This document shows positions 8,378 through 19,632 of a stretch of 64,000 bases of DNA, piece after piece (position 1 is the first letter of the stretch; each line of letters starts with the position of its first letter). A program made the position numbers and the translations under genes. The notes under the pieces were generated by a model. The model was not told the origin of the DNA. It saw nothing but the letters and a program-made list of their open reading frames with translations, and made no database searches. Source of the DNA: Pseudomonadota bacterium (GTDB taxonomy: Bacteria > Pseudomonadota > Alphaproteobacteria > Rhizobiales > Aestuariivirgaceae). The stretch spans positions 1 through 64,000 of the forward strand of contig CAUJIO010000009.1 in NCBI GenBank assembly GCA_963205315.1. Direction: 5' to 3'.

Positions 8378-9277
8378 ATGCATTACGGATACATCGGCCT
8401 CGGCAATCTCGGCGGACATCTCGCCATGAGCCTGATCAGGAAGGGCTACAAGCTCACGGTCTTTGATCTCGATCCCAAACTGGCCGAGCGCCACGTCAAG
8501 GCGGGCGCCACGCTGGCTGCTTCCCCGAAGGAGCTGGCGGCGCAAGTTGACCACGTCTTCACCTGCCTGCCCTCGCCGACGATTTCGGAGAAGGTGTTGG
8601 GCCAGATCCTCGATGGCTTGAAGCCCGGCGGCACATGGATCGAGAATTCGACCAACGGCCGCGACGAGATGAAACGCCTCGCCGCACTGGCTGAGGCGCG
8701 CGGCATCCGCACGCTGGAAGCACCAGTAACGGGTGGCGTGCATCTGGCGGCGCGCGGCGAGATCACCGTGCTGGTGGGCGGTGACAAGGATTTGTTCGAT
8801 CTCCATGCGCCAGCGCTTCAAACCATCGGCAAGAAGATTTTCCACATGGGGCCGCTGGGCTCCGCCGCCGTCATCAAGGTCATCACCAACATGCTGGCCT
8901 TCATCCACCTGGTCGCCGACGCCGAGGCGCTGATGCTGGCCAAGCGCGGCGGCCTCGATCTCGCACAGGCATGGCACGCGATCACCGCGTCGAGCGGATC
9001 GAGCTTCGTGCATGAGACGGAAGGCCAGTTGATCCTCAATGGCAGTTACGACATTGCCTTCACCATGGACCTCGCCTTGAAGGACCTGGGCTTCGCCATG
9101 AACTTCGGCAAGGAATTCGGCGTGCCGCTCGACCTCGCTTCGATGACCAACCAGACCTTCATGAAGGGCAAGGCCGCCTATGGTGGGTCAGCGCAGTCGA
9201 CGCAGATCGCCAAGCTGCTCGAAGACGTGCTCGACACCGACCTTCGCGCCCCCGGCTTCCCGGCGCGGCTGGAATAG
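8378..9277 (+). CDS. NAD(P)-dependent beta-hydroxyacid dehydrogenase (3-hydroxyisobutyrate / tartronate semialdehyde reductase family)
   Basis: This 299-residue protein starts with the Rossmann motif Y-I-G-L-G-N-L-G. It has the family substrate loop A-P-V-T-G-G-V-H-L-A-A-R-G and the catalytic lysine in V-I-K-V-I-T-N-M. Homologues reduce tartronate semialdehyde or oxidise 3-hydroxyisobutyrate. It directly follows the dehydratase gene (one base gap), so it likely acts on a product of that route. A strong GC hairpin lies just after the stop. Confidence 0.88.
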   Translation: MHYGYIGLGNLGGHLAMSLIRKGYKLTVFDLDPKLAERHVKAGATLAASPKELAAQVDHVFTCLPSPTISEKVLGQILDGLKPGGTWIENSTNGRDEMKRLAALAEARGIRTLEAPVTGGVHLAARGEITVLVGGDKDLFDLHAPALQTIGKKIFHMGPLGSAAVIKVITNMLAFIHLVADAEALMLAKRGGLDLAQAWHAITASSGSSFVHETEGQLILNGSYDIAFTMDLALKDLGFAMNFGKEFGVPLDLASMTNQTFMKGKAAYGGSAQSTQIAKLLEDVLDTDLRAPGFPARLE

Positions 9278-9281
9278 CCAA

Positions 9282-9306
9282 GGGCGGACCTTCATGTGGT
9301 CCGCCC
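9282..9306 (+). terminator. GC-rich hairpin after the dehydrogenase gene
   Basis: GGGCGGACC at 9282-9290 pairs perfectly with GGTCCGCCC at 9298-9306 across a 7-base loop, starting four bases after the stop codon. The U tract is weak. It is also at the convergent boundary with the GFA gene, so it may stop transcription from both sides. Confidence 0.6.
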
Positions 9307-9327
9307 CGGCTTTCCGCCGCTCCGGTG

Positions 9328-9741
9328 TCAGCCGCGCGGCGGCACGGTGTCCGCCACCGGCAGCGACGGGTCGAGATGGTCCCATGCCACGTGCCGCTTG
9401 TGATAGACGGCAATCACCGGCGTGATGGCGCCGGGATCGTCCATGCTTCCGGCGGTGAGGGCCAGCATGCCGGGCATGGCACTCGAGCGGAAGCTGATAC
9501 GTCCGCCACACTCGGGGCAGAATTCGCGCGTCGCCGTCGCGCCGGAATCGGTCGGGCTCGCGAAGGCCTTGGTCGTCCCTGTCACGCGAACAGCTTCCGC
9601 CGGGAAGGCGGCAGCGGTGATGTGGCCGGCACCTGAGGATTTCTTGCAGTCCAGGCACTGGCAATGCAGGGCAAACATCGGGTCGGCCTCGACCTCATAG
9701 CGCACGGCGCCGCACTGGCAGCTTCCGGTGATCTTTCCCAT
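9328..9741 (-). CDS. GFA-family (glutathione-dependent formaldehyde-activating enzyme-like) zinc protein
   Basis: The 137-residue protein carries the cysteine pattern of the GFA/CENP-V fold: G-S-C-Q-C-G, H-C-Q-C-L-D-C and F-C-P-E-C-G, which bind zinc. The name comes from Gfa, which speeds S-hydroxymethylglutathione formation, but most small members have no proven activity. It lies 12 bases downstream of a YCII-domain gene on the same strand, so the two likely form an operon. Confidence 0.85.
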   Translation of the reverse strand: MGKITGSCQCGAVRYEVEADPMFALHCQCLDCKKSSGAGHITAAAFPAEAVRVTGTTKAFASPTDSGATATREFCPECGGRISFRSSAMPGMLALTAGSMDDPGAITPVIAVYHKRHVAWDHLDPSLPVADTVPPRG

Positions 9742-9753
9742 GATCCCTGTCCC

Positions 9754-10065
9754 TCACATGTCCATGCAGGCGGCGATCTCAATCGAGCCGCCGGCCTTCA
9801 GGATCGGACAGCCGCTGGCCTTTTTGTGGGCGTCCTCGAGGCTCGACGCCTCGATCAGGCTGTAGCCGCTGGCAGGGTTTGCGCCACCGCCCGCCGCGAG
9901 AGACCCATCGGACTTGACCGTGCTGGATTTGCCAACGGGATTGCCGCCGTCAATAACGGCCGATCCCATGGAGCCGAACCAATTGCCCCAGGCATCCATG
10001 ACCTTCTTGACGTCCGCGGGGTTTGGGGCGCTGCCGCCGTGATAGACAAACAGATACTTGGGCAT
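9754..10065 (-). CDS. YCII-related domain protein
   Basis: The 103-residue protein fits the YCII/DGPF dimeric alpha-beta fold: M-P-K-Y-L-F-V-Y-H-G-G start, a W-G-N-W-F central helix and the S-L-E-D-A-H-K-K helix before I-L-K-A-G-G-S-I-E-I. Proteins of this type often sit beside ECF sigma factors; none is here. Its function is unknown. It is transcribed ahead of the GFA gene and divergently from the PucR regulator. Confidence 0.8.
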   Translation of the reverse strand: MPKYLFVYHGGSAPNPADVKKVMDAWGNWFGSMGSAVIDGGNPVGKSSTVKSDGSLAAGGGANPASGYSLIEASSLEDAHKKASGCPILKAGGSIEIAACMDM

Positions 10066-10189
10066 CGTCGTTCCTCTCTGCTGTTGGCGTGACGGGTCTC
10101 GCCCGTCACTGTAAGATACGCTCAGTCACGCACGTCCAAAATGGCAAGTCTTCCGGCAATTCGATCATCTTCATTGTAGGAACTTCACA

Positions 10190-11479
10190 ATGCCAAGCTA
10201 CGATCCCTCCGGTTTGCGGCGGCTGCAGGAGCAACTGATGCAGTTGCACCGCTGCGGCGTCATTCCGGCTGCAGCGCCGGTGCTAGGCGCGATGATGACC
10301 GAGACCCTGCTGCGGCTGCAGGATACGCTGCTGGCGGAAATTCCGGCCTTCACCTCCTCGGCCAACCCAGATGTGCTGCCGGCTCTCAGACAACACGCGG
10401 AGGATCAGGCGCGCGAGCTCCTCCGCCTGTTCTCGGGTGGGAGCGTGGGCGATTTCCGGTTTGTCCGCGACCACGCCCAGCGCCGTGCCGAACAGCATTT
10501 TCCTCTTGAGGTGGTTCTGCATGCCTATCGCTGCGGCCACCGCGTGCTGTCGCAATGGCTGCGCGAGGCGGCCCTGGCCACCGCACCGGGCTCGCCGGAC
10601 ACGATGGCGGCGGCGGTCGCGGATTTCTCCATCGAATATACCAACGCCATCAGCATCATTGCCGCGTCGGACTACGTAACCCGCACGCGCCTCCTCACCG
10701 AAGCCGAAGGCGACCGCCGCTCCGAACTTTTGAATATCCTGCTGTCGGGGCATGACGAGTCGGATGGCCGCGTGTCGCGTCTGATGAAACGCGCCGGCTA
10801 CCTCGATCAGCGCCAGACCTACTGCGTCATCGCCGCGCAGGCGGTCAATCCACCGGAGATGGAAAACCCCGAGCGCGTGCGGCGGATCATCGATGCGATC
10901 GCCACGGCCATCACCGGCAGCAGCATCCGCTTGCTGGCGGGGGTGCGGAACAATGTCGTCACCGCCGTGCTGTCCGATCTCCGCCGCCAGTCCGGCTGGA
11001 CTGCCGCAAAGAGCAATCTGTCCGAACGCATCCAACCACTGCTGATGACGCTCGGACCATCAGTCCTGGTGGGCGTCAGCGCCGATCATCCGTCCACGTC
11101 CTATCTCCCTCAGGCTTTGACCGAAGCGGGCATCGCCCTTGATCTTGCCGATGTCACGCAACGCGTCGCGATGTTTACCAAGCTTCCGGTGCGTGGTCTG
11201 CTTGTGTTGCGTGGCGCAGAGGATGTTCGAAAGGCGCCACCCACCTGGCTGGCGCGGTTGATCGCTGCCGATGGCGAAGCCTCCGGTAGCCTGATCACGA
11301 CATTGCGCGCCTTTGCCGATGCCGACATGAATATGCAGCAAGCCGCGCGGCAGCTGTCGCGGCATCCAAATACGCTCTATGCGCGCTTCGCGCGCATCCA
11401 TGAGATCACCGGCCTCGACGGCCAGCGCTACCGCGAACTCACCGAGTTGCTGCTGGCAGCGGATTGCTGGTGCGTGTAA
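10190..11479 (+). CDS. PucR-type transcriptional regulator with RsbRD-like N-terminus
   Basis: The 429-residue protein ends with the PucR C-terminal helix-turn-helix (M-Q-Q-A-A-R-Q-L-S-R-H-P-N-T-L-Y-A-R-F), residues about 375-425. Residues ~20-165 look like an RsbRD-type helical sensor (L-R-L-F-S-G-G, H-A-Y-R-C-G-H-R-V-L) and the middle is GGDEF-derived as in the CdaR/PucR group. ATG 10190 has AGGAA seven bases upstream. PucR proteins control purine or polyol catabolism. The next gene is an NCS1 nucleobase permease, its likely target. Confidence 0.82.
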   Translation: MPSYDPSGLRRLQEQLMQLHRCGVIPAAAPVLGAMMTETLLRLQDTLLAEIPAFTSSANPDVLPALRQHAEDQARELLRLFSGGSVGDFRFVRDHAQRRAEQHFPLEVVLHAYRCGHRVLSQWLREAALATAPGSPDTMAAAVADFSIEYTNAISIIAASDYVTRTRLLTEAEGDRRSELLNILLSGHDESDGRVSRLMKRAGYLDQRQTYCVIAAQAVNPPEMENPERVRRIIDAIATAITGSSIRLLAGVRNNVVTAVLSDLRRQSGWTAAKSNLSERIQPLLMTLGPSVLVGVSADHPSTSYLPQALTEAGIALDLADVTQRVAMFTKLPVRGLLVLRGAEDVRKAPPTWLARLIAADGEASGSLITTLRAFADADMNMQQAARQLSRHPNTLYARFARIHEITGLDGQRYRELTELLLAADCWCV

Positions 11480-11611
11480 GTTATATAAAGCTCACCACCA
11501 TAAATTGAAGTCTGTTCGCTATTTTCCTATTGAGCGATTCACCCAATTGGCCCAACCTTCCGGCGGGGACCAAGCTGGTCCCCAGGGGAAACAATGGCTT
11601 GGGGAAGCGAT

Positions 11612-13045
11612 ATGACAATCAAGAATCCGTCACCCTCGTTGTATAACGAGGATCTAGCGCCTGCGACCGAACGGAAGTGGGGAGCCTTTTCAATCTTCAA
11701 TGTGTGGACGTCGGACGTTCACAGCCTATGGGGATACTACCTGGCAGCGAGCCTGTTCTTGCTGTGTGGAAGTTTCATCAACTTCGTACTGGCCATCGGC
11801 ATCGGTTCACTGGTGATCTTTGCATTGATGAGCCTGGTCGGAAATGCCGGTGTGCGCACGGGCGTGCCCTATCCGGTTCTGGCGCGGGCGTCGTTCGGTA
11901 CGTTCGGTGCCAATGTCCCCGCACTCGTTCGCGCGATCGTGGCCTGCTTCTGGTACGGCGCCCAGACGTCGGCGGCTTCCGGCGCAATCGTCGCACTGCT
12001 CGTGCGCAATGAAGGTCTTCTGTCATTCCACCAGACCAGCCACATGCTTGGTCACTCGACACTCGAGGTGATCTGCTACGTGATCGTATGGGCTTTGCAG
12101 CTGCTGATCATCCAGCGCGGCATGGAAACAGTTCGCAAGTTTCAGGATTGGGCTGGTCCAGCTGTATGGGTGATGATGCTGATCCTCGCCATCTATCTGC
12201 TGGTCAAGTCCGGCACCTTCTCGTTTGGCAGCGAAATCCCGCGGGACGTGCTGCTGAAGGCCACGGCCGATGCGGGCGTTCCCGGAGAACCCGGTTCGTT
12301 TGCCGCCCTCGCTGCAGTCGCCGCCACGTGGATCACCTATTTCGCAGCGCTCTATCTGAATTTCTGCGATTTCTCGCGTTATGCAACGAGCGAGAAGGCT
12401 CTGCGCCAAGGAAATCTCTGGGGTCTTCCCATCAATCTGCTGGCCTTCTGTCTGGTCGCCGGCGTCACAACCACCGCTGCCTTCACGGTCTATGGCGAAG
12501 TGCTGCTGCACCCTGACCAGATCTCCGCGAAGTTCGACAGCTGGTTCCTGGCGCTCCTCGCCGCACTCACATTCGCTGTTGCTACACTGGGCATAAATGT
12601 GGTGGCGAATTTCGTGTCACCTGCATTCGACTTCGCAAATGTCTTTCCGTCGAAGATCAACTTCAAGCGCGGCGGTTACATCGCTGCTGGCATTGCCCTG
12701 GTGCTCTATCCATGGGCGCCATGGCAAACCGGTGCCGCGCATTTCGTGAACTTCATCGGCGCAACCATGGGCCCGGTGTTCGGCATCATGATGGTCGACT
12801 ACTATCTGATCCGCAAAGGCGTCATCAACGTCGAAGCGCTGTATCAAGAGAATGGCGAGTTCAAGTTCCAGAACGGCTGGCATGTGAATGCTTTCATCGC
12901 CTTCGCGGTAGGCGCGATCTTCTCGTCGATCCTGCCTACATTCACGAACATCCTCCCGACCTGGTGGGGAACCTATGGCTGGTTCTTCGGCGTTGCCATC
13001 GCGGGCGTGGTCTATTACGTGCTGCGCATGGGTTCGCGGAAATAG
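11612..13045 (+). CDS. NCS1-family nucleobase/allantoin/hydantoin:cation symporter
   Basis: The protein has 477 residues from ATG 11612 (483 from the alternative ATG at 11594; both have purine-rich upstream sequence). About 12 transmembrane spans are visible. The N-terminus W-G-A-F-S-I-F-N-V-W-T-S-D-V-H-S and F-G-T-F-G-A-N match NCS1 permeases such as CodB, PucI and Mhp1. It likely imports a purine, pyrimidine, allantoin or hydantoin at the inner membrane. The preceding PucR gene suggests a purine-derived substrate, but no catabolic enzymes are adjacent. A terminator follows. Confidence 0.87.
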   Translation: MTIKNPSPSLYNEDLAPATERKWGAFSIFNVWTSDVHSLWGYYLAASLFLLCGSFINFVLAIGIGSLVIFALMSLVGNAGVRTGVPYPVLARASFGTFGANVPALVRAIVACFWYGAQTSAASGAIVALLVRNEGLLSFHQTSHMLGHSTLEVICYVIVWALQLLIIQRGMETVRKFQDWAGPAVWVMMLILAIYLLVKSGTFSFGSEIPRDVLLKATADAGVPGEPGSFAALAAVAATWITYFAALYLNFCDFSRYATSEKALRQGNLWGLPINLLAFCLVAGVTTTAAFTVYGEVLLHPDQISAKFDSWFLALLAALTFAVATLGINVVANFVSPAFDFANVFPSKINFKRGGYIAAGIALVLYPWAPWQTGAAHFVNFIGATMGPVFGIMMVDYYLIRKGVINVEALYQENGEFKFQNGWHVNAFIAFAVGAIFSSILPTFTNILPTWWGTYGWFFGVAIAGVVYYVLRMGSRK

Positions 13046-13064
13046 GCTCTCGTAGCAATAACGA

Positions 13065-13098
13065 GGGGGCGGTCTGCACAGTCCGCCCCCTTTTCTTT
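13065..13098 (+). terminator. Rho-independent terminator after the NCS1 permease gene
   Basis: GGGGGCGG at 13065-13072 pairs with CCGCCCCC at 13083-13090 over a 10-base loop, followed at once by TTTTCTTT. This is a classical intrinsic terminator 20 bases after the permease stop. Confidence 0.85.
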
Positions 13099-13135
13099 AC
13101 TCATTTTAGCGAATTGAACAGCCCATAAAACCAGC

Positions 13136-13263
13136 GGCCCCGGAGGATGTACCTCGCGGGGCCTGTCCGTGCAGCTTGCACTTTGCCCTTTCTCTCGGGC
13201 GATTGATCACCGCATGGCGCGGTGCTGTTGCAGAGGATATGTGGGGCACCTGCTGATCAGGTG
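13136..13263. other. Hairpin-rich intergenic segment, possible structured RNA
   Basis: Within 128 bases there are five successive potential stem-loops: GGCCCC-g-GAGG / CCTC-gc-GGGGCC (13136-13163), GTGCA/TGCAC (13169-13181), GCCC/GGGC (13185-13200), CACCGC/GCGGTG (13208-13224) and CACCTG/CAGGTG (13247-13263). It begins after the permease terminator, so it is not needed to end that gene. No known riboswitch, 6S, SRP or tmRNA signature was recognised. From 13264 to about 13440 nothing further could be identified. Confidence 0.35.
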
Positions 13264-13450
13264 AGCGGACCTTGCGTCGGGGGCATCAGTGTCATAGACC
13301 TCGCTGCTTCTTGTTGTTGTCAGCTTCTGCTCACATGATGTGTTCGTCAAATCACGCTTTGAGACAGGAGTGTTGACGCGTCATCGGATGCCGCGTCCTG
13401 GCTAGAAAAAATGCCGCGCCCCAAGGCCAGGGAAAAGGTGTAATTGACGA

Positions 13451-15784
<2,334 letters not shown>

Positions 15785-15841
15785 CTCGAAATCACGCGCG
15801 GGGAGAACCCGAGCGGGAAATCGCGCACGATGCTTGAAACA

Positions 15842-15870
15842 GGGGCGGCCCCGGCCAGGGGCCGCCCCTT
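15842..15870 (+). terminator. Perfect 11-bp GC hairpin after katG
   Basis: GGGGCGGCCCC (15842-15852) pairs exactly with GGGGCCGCCCC (15858-15868) across a 5-base loop. Only two T residues follow, so the stem alone is strong but the U tract is weak. It lies 58 bases after the katG stop. Confidence 0.7.
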
Positions 15871-16031
15871 GTCATGTCATCTCACGACACTTCGAGACCA
15901 TCCAGCATGCGCGCAGCCATCAGCGTGTTTTTCGGCCAGCGGTTTTGGGCTTGCAATATTTGTTCCTCAAATGTTCTTGACGGAGGCCGCTGACCTCCTG
16001 TAGCGTCAAGCTCATCTGGTGAGGCGGGATC

Positions 16032-17564
16032 ATGACATCGCGTGTGGCAACCGTAGCGTTTCAAGGCATCGAAGCCGTCGCAGTGGATGTGCAGGCACAA
16101 TTCGTCTCCGGCCAGGTGGTTTTCAATGTCGTCGGTCTTGGCGACAAGGCGGTGGCGGAAAGCCGCGAGCGGGTGCGCGCCGCCCTTCATGCCATCGGAC
16201 TGGCGCTGCCGGGCAAGCGCATCGTCGTCAACCTGTCACCTGCCGACCTGCCGAAGGAGGGGAGCCATTTCGACCTTCCCATCGCGCTGGCGCTCCTGTC
16301 GGCGCTTGGTATCATCCCGCCGGATTTTCTCTCGCGCTATGTGGTGATGGGCGAACTGGCGCTCGATGGCGCCATTCTCGGTGTCTCCGGAGCGCTGCCC
16401 GCCGCCATTGCCGCCAACGCCAAGGACATGGGGCTCATTTGTCCCAAGGTGTCAGGTGCCGAAGCAGCCTGGGCCGGTGAAGACATCGACATTCTTGCCC
16501 CTGAAAACCTGATCCAGCTGATCAATCACGTCAAAGGCACCCAGGTGCTGTCGCGGCCACGGCCCGGGCTTGCACCCGAGGCTGAGGCGCTGCCGGACCT
16601 CAAGGATATCAAGGGCCAAGAAGCCGGCAAGCGGGCTTTGGAAGTCGCGGCGGCGGGCGGACATCATTTTCTCATGGTCGGACCTCCGGGGGCCGGAAAA
16701 TCAATGCTCGCGCAACGGCTTCCTTCGATCCTGCCGCCGATGGATCCGCGCGAGATGCTGGACGTCAGCATGGTGGCCTCGCTGGCCGGCGAACTTTCAG
16801 GCGGACACTTGTCGCGGCGGCGGCCGTTCCGTGCGCCGCATCATTCGGCCTCGATGCCGGCGCTGGTTGGCGGAGGGTTGCGGGCCAAGCCCGGCGAAAT
16901 GGCGTTGGCGCATCACGGTGTGCTTTTCCTCGATGAACTTCCGGAGTTCCAGCCGCGCGTTCTCGAAAGTTTGCGCCAGCCGATGGAGAGCGGCGAGGCT
17001 GTCGTGGCGCGAGTCAATTATCACGTCACCTATCCGGCCCGTTTCCAGCTCATCGCCGCGATGAATCCGTGCAAATGCGGCATGGCGGGAGCACCAGGAC
17101 ACGTGTGCCGCAGTGGTCCGCGATGTGCCTCCGACTATCAGTCCCGCATTTCAGGGCCATTGCTCGACCGCATGGACATCCAGATCGAGCTGCCGGCCGT
17201 GAAAGCGTCAGATCTCACACTGCCGCCACCCAAAGAATCGAGTCTCGACGTTGCGGCCCGCGTTCTTGCCGCCAGGCAGATCCAGCTCAAGCGGTTTATA
17301 GCCTTGGGCAAGCCCACGCTCCGCACCAACGCCCAGGCCGATGGCGCCATGCTGGAGGCAATCGCCACACCCGAAGCAAGTGGGCAGAAGCTGCTGCGCG
17401 AGGCGGCTGATGCGATGAACCTCTCGGCGCGAGGCTATCATCGCGTGCTGCGTGTTGCGCGGACGCTGGCAGATCTCGATGGACGCGCAGAGGTGGCGCG
17501 GCTTCATATTGCCGAAGCCCTGAGTTATCGGCAGCGGCTTGCGGCCTTCCAAACTGCGGCTTGA
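16032..17564 (+). CDS. comM: YifB/ComM-family Mg-chelatase-like AAA+ ATPase
   Basis: The 510-residue protein has the N-terminal ChlI-like domain (F-N-V-V-G-L-G-D-K-A-V-A-E-S), a central Walker A G-P-P-G-A-G-K-S near residue 220, Walker B V-L-F-L-D-E-L-P, and the C-terminal Mg_chelatase_C region. ComM is a hexameric helicase that extends branch migration during integration of transforming DNA; the family is widespread in non-competent bacteria too. The gene is monocistronic between katG and a histidine kinase. Confidence 0.92.
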   Translation: MTSRVATVAFQGIEAVAVDVQAQFVSGQVVFNVVGLGDKAVAESRERVRAALHAIGLALPGKRIVVNLSPADLPKEGSHFDLPIALALLSALGIIPPDFLSRYVVMGELALDGAILGVSGALPAAIAANAKDMGLICPKVSGAEAAWAGEDIDILAPENLIQLINHVKGTQVLSRPRPGLAPEAEALPDLKDIKGQEAGKRALEVAAAGGHHFLMVGPPGAGKSMLAQRLPSILPPMDPREMLDVSMVASLAGELSGGHLSRRRPFRAPHHSASMPALVGGGLRAKPGEMALAHHGVLFLDELPEFQPRVLESLRQPMESGEAVVARVNYHVTYPARFQLIAAMNPCKCGMAGAPGHVCRSGPRCASDYQSRISGPLLDRMDIQIELPAVKASDLTLPPPKESSLDVAARVLAARQIQLKRFIALGKPTLRTNAQADGAMLEAIATPEASGQKLLREAADAMNLSARGYHRVLRVARTLADLDGRAEVARLHIAEALSYRQRLAAFQTAA

Positions 17565-17639
17565 GCCAGCAATCATATTATCCACAGTTTACGGTATATT
17601 TACCATGATCCGGGCCAGTAAGGCTTTTGCAATTGGTGC

Positions 17640-19532
17640 ATGGCAAGCCTTGCATCGATGGGAAAGACAGAACCACGACCGGCTCCCGATTCTGCGCTGA
17701 ACCAGGCGAAGACGAAGGATGACGATCTGTCGGAAGCGCTGGTTCATCTGGCGCGGCCGGAGCTCGGCTATGGCACCATCATAGGCGGCGCATCGGTGGT
17801 CATGTTGCTCAGCGGCATCTGTGTCGCCATCGCATTCTCATCGCAAGCAACTTACACGCTGCTCTGCCTGACATTGGCGGGGCTGATCATGACGGTCGGC
17901 GTCATGCTGGGTGAAGTCTACTGGCGCCGCGGCACCACCCGCCGCATGGCCGCACTGGCCACGGCGATCTCTGCCTTGCAGGACTCGCAGCGGCAGGCGG
18001 AAGCTTCGAGCCGGGCAAAGTCGCGGTTTCTTGCAACAACGAGCCATGAAATCCGCACGCCCATGAACGGTGTCATCGGCATGATCGGGCTGCTGATGGA
18101 AACGCCGCTGACGCCGGAACAGAGAAACTATGCTCACACTGCCGAGGCATCGGCGCGGGCCCTGTTATCGATTGTCGACGAACTTCTGGACAGCTCGAAA
18201 GCCGAGCAACAAGATCTTACCGCCGCGTGCGAACCGGTGGATTTGCTAGCACTGGTCGAATCCGTCACGGAACTGCTGGCTCCACGCGCGCATGCGAAGG
18301 GAGTTGAAATCTCATGCTTCGTGTCGAGCAGCCTTCCAAACAGGATCCTTGGCGATGAAAAACGCCTGCGCCAGGTCTTGTTCAATCTCTGTGGCAATGC
18401 GATCAAATTCACATCCAGAGGCGGTATCGCCGTCTCGGCCCTGGCTGGCACTGACAATACACTGCATTTGCGTGTTGCAGACAGTGGGATTGGCATGACC
18501 GAGGCCGAACTTGGCCGCGTGTTCGAGGAATTCACCCAGGCCAATCCCGAAACCAAACGCCTGTTCGGTGGCACCGGCCTCGGCCTGTCGATTTCGAAAC
18601 ATCTGGTCGAAGCCATGGGGGGCCGAATCTCTGCGTCCTCGACGCCAGGCGAAGGGTCGTGCTTTGACGTCTTCCTGCCACTGCAATCCGCCGTTCCGGA
18701 GAATCACGTCCGCTTGCTCGATGGCCGTCATTATCTGATCGCCGCACCGCGCTCGATCACATCGCAGCACCTCTATCAGACCCTCGAGGAACACGGCGCT
18801 CAGGCGACCTGGGTTGAATCGCCGGAGGAGCTTTCACGTATCCTCAGGCGCGATGCATCTGGTGCAGCTCATCTGATCTGTGATGCGAGTTATGCCGACA
18901 TGCTGCGTGGGTGGGCGGCCGAAAATGCCGGCCCATCAGCAGTTCGTCACATCTTCGTCTTCGTCAAGGCGGAGGAACGGCGCCAATACAGTGATCTGTT
19001 GACGCGCCCCTTCTCCGGTTACCTGCTCAAGCCATTTCGCCGCCAATCAGTTCTACGGCTTCTCACGTCGCAGGATGAAAGCCAGATTGCCACTGCGGTC
19101 GAGGATCTGCGCGACATCGTCAAGGGCTCCGTGCCTGCCCGCGGCATGAACGTGCTGCTGGCCGAAGATAATCCGGTGAATGCCCTGCTCGCCCGCACGA
19201 TGCTGGAGCGCGCGGGGTACAAGGTCATGCATGCGCTCAATGGGCAGAAGGCTGTCGAGGCCATCGGAGCGGGCTTCGTGCCGGATATGATCGTCATGGA
19301 TGTGGAAATGCCGATCATGAACGGGCTAGAGGCTACGCGCCGCATCAGGGCAATGGAGACTGCCAGGGGTGCGGGCCGGACGCCGATACTGGCGCTAACG
19401 GCCAACGCTCAGCGCGAGGATATCGCCGAATGCCTGGCGGCCGGAATGGATGGCCACCTCTCCAAACCATTCGACCGGCAGGACCTCGATGAAGCCATCC
19501 TCAGACTGGTTGCCCGCCGCTCGGCGGCCTGA
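17640..19532 (+). CDS. Hybrid sensor histidine kinase / response regulator
   Basis: The 630-residue protein has two membrane spans (about 46-66 and 72-92) with almost no periplasmic loop, so it probably senses a membrane or cytosolic signal. It has a HisKA domain with H136 in T-S-H-E-I-R-T-P, a HATPase_c domain with G-T-G-L-G-L-S-I-S, a pseudo-receiver-like stretch (about 360-480) and a C-terminal receiver with phospho-acceptor D554 in V-M-D-V-E-M-P. An output regulator is not encoded nearby. Weak ribosome site; an alternative start is the ATG at 17658. Confidence 0.9.
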   Translation: MASLASMGKTEPRPAPDSALNQAKTKDDDLSEALVHLARPELGYGTIIGGASVVMLLSGICVAIAFSSQATYTLLCLTLAGLIMTVGVMLGEVYWRRGTTRRMAALATAISALQDSQRQAEASSRAKSRFLATTSHEIRTPMNGVIGMIGLLMETPLTPEQRNYAHTAEASARALLSIVDELLDSSKAEQQDLTAACEPVDLLALVESVTELLAPRAHAKGVEISCFVSSSLPNRILGDEKRLRQVLFNLCGNAIKFTSRGGIAVSALAGTDNTLHLRVADSGIGMTEAELGRVFEEFTQANPETKRLFGGTGLGLSISKHLVEAMGGRISASSTPGEGSCFDVFLPLQSAVPENHVRLLDGRHYLIAAPRSITSQHLYQTLEEHGAQATWVESPEELSRILRRDASGAAHLICDASYADMLRGWAAENAGPSAVRHIFVFVKAEERRQYSDLLTRPFSGYLLKPFRRQSVLRLLTSQDESQIATAVEDLRDIVKGSVPARGMNVLLAEDNPVNALLARTMLERAGYKVMHALNGQKAVEAIGAGFVPDMIVMDVEMPIMNGLEATRRIRAMETARGAGRTPILALTANAQREDIAECLAAGMDGHLSKPFDRQDLDEAILRLVARRSAA

Positions 19533-19632
19533 TTTTCCCACACTTTCATAATGCCCGGGTCTGTGGCAAACAGGCGGAATTGGAGTAATTGACCTGTCCG
19601 AGACACCAGATATCCGGGCCGAACGCGGCAAC

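Noticed and set aside
13147-13206. A 19-residue plus-strand frame in the hairpin region
   Set aside because: GGAGG ends one base before the ATG, too close for normal initiation, and the product has no recognisable feature.
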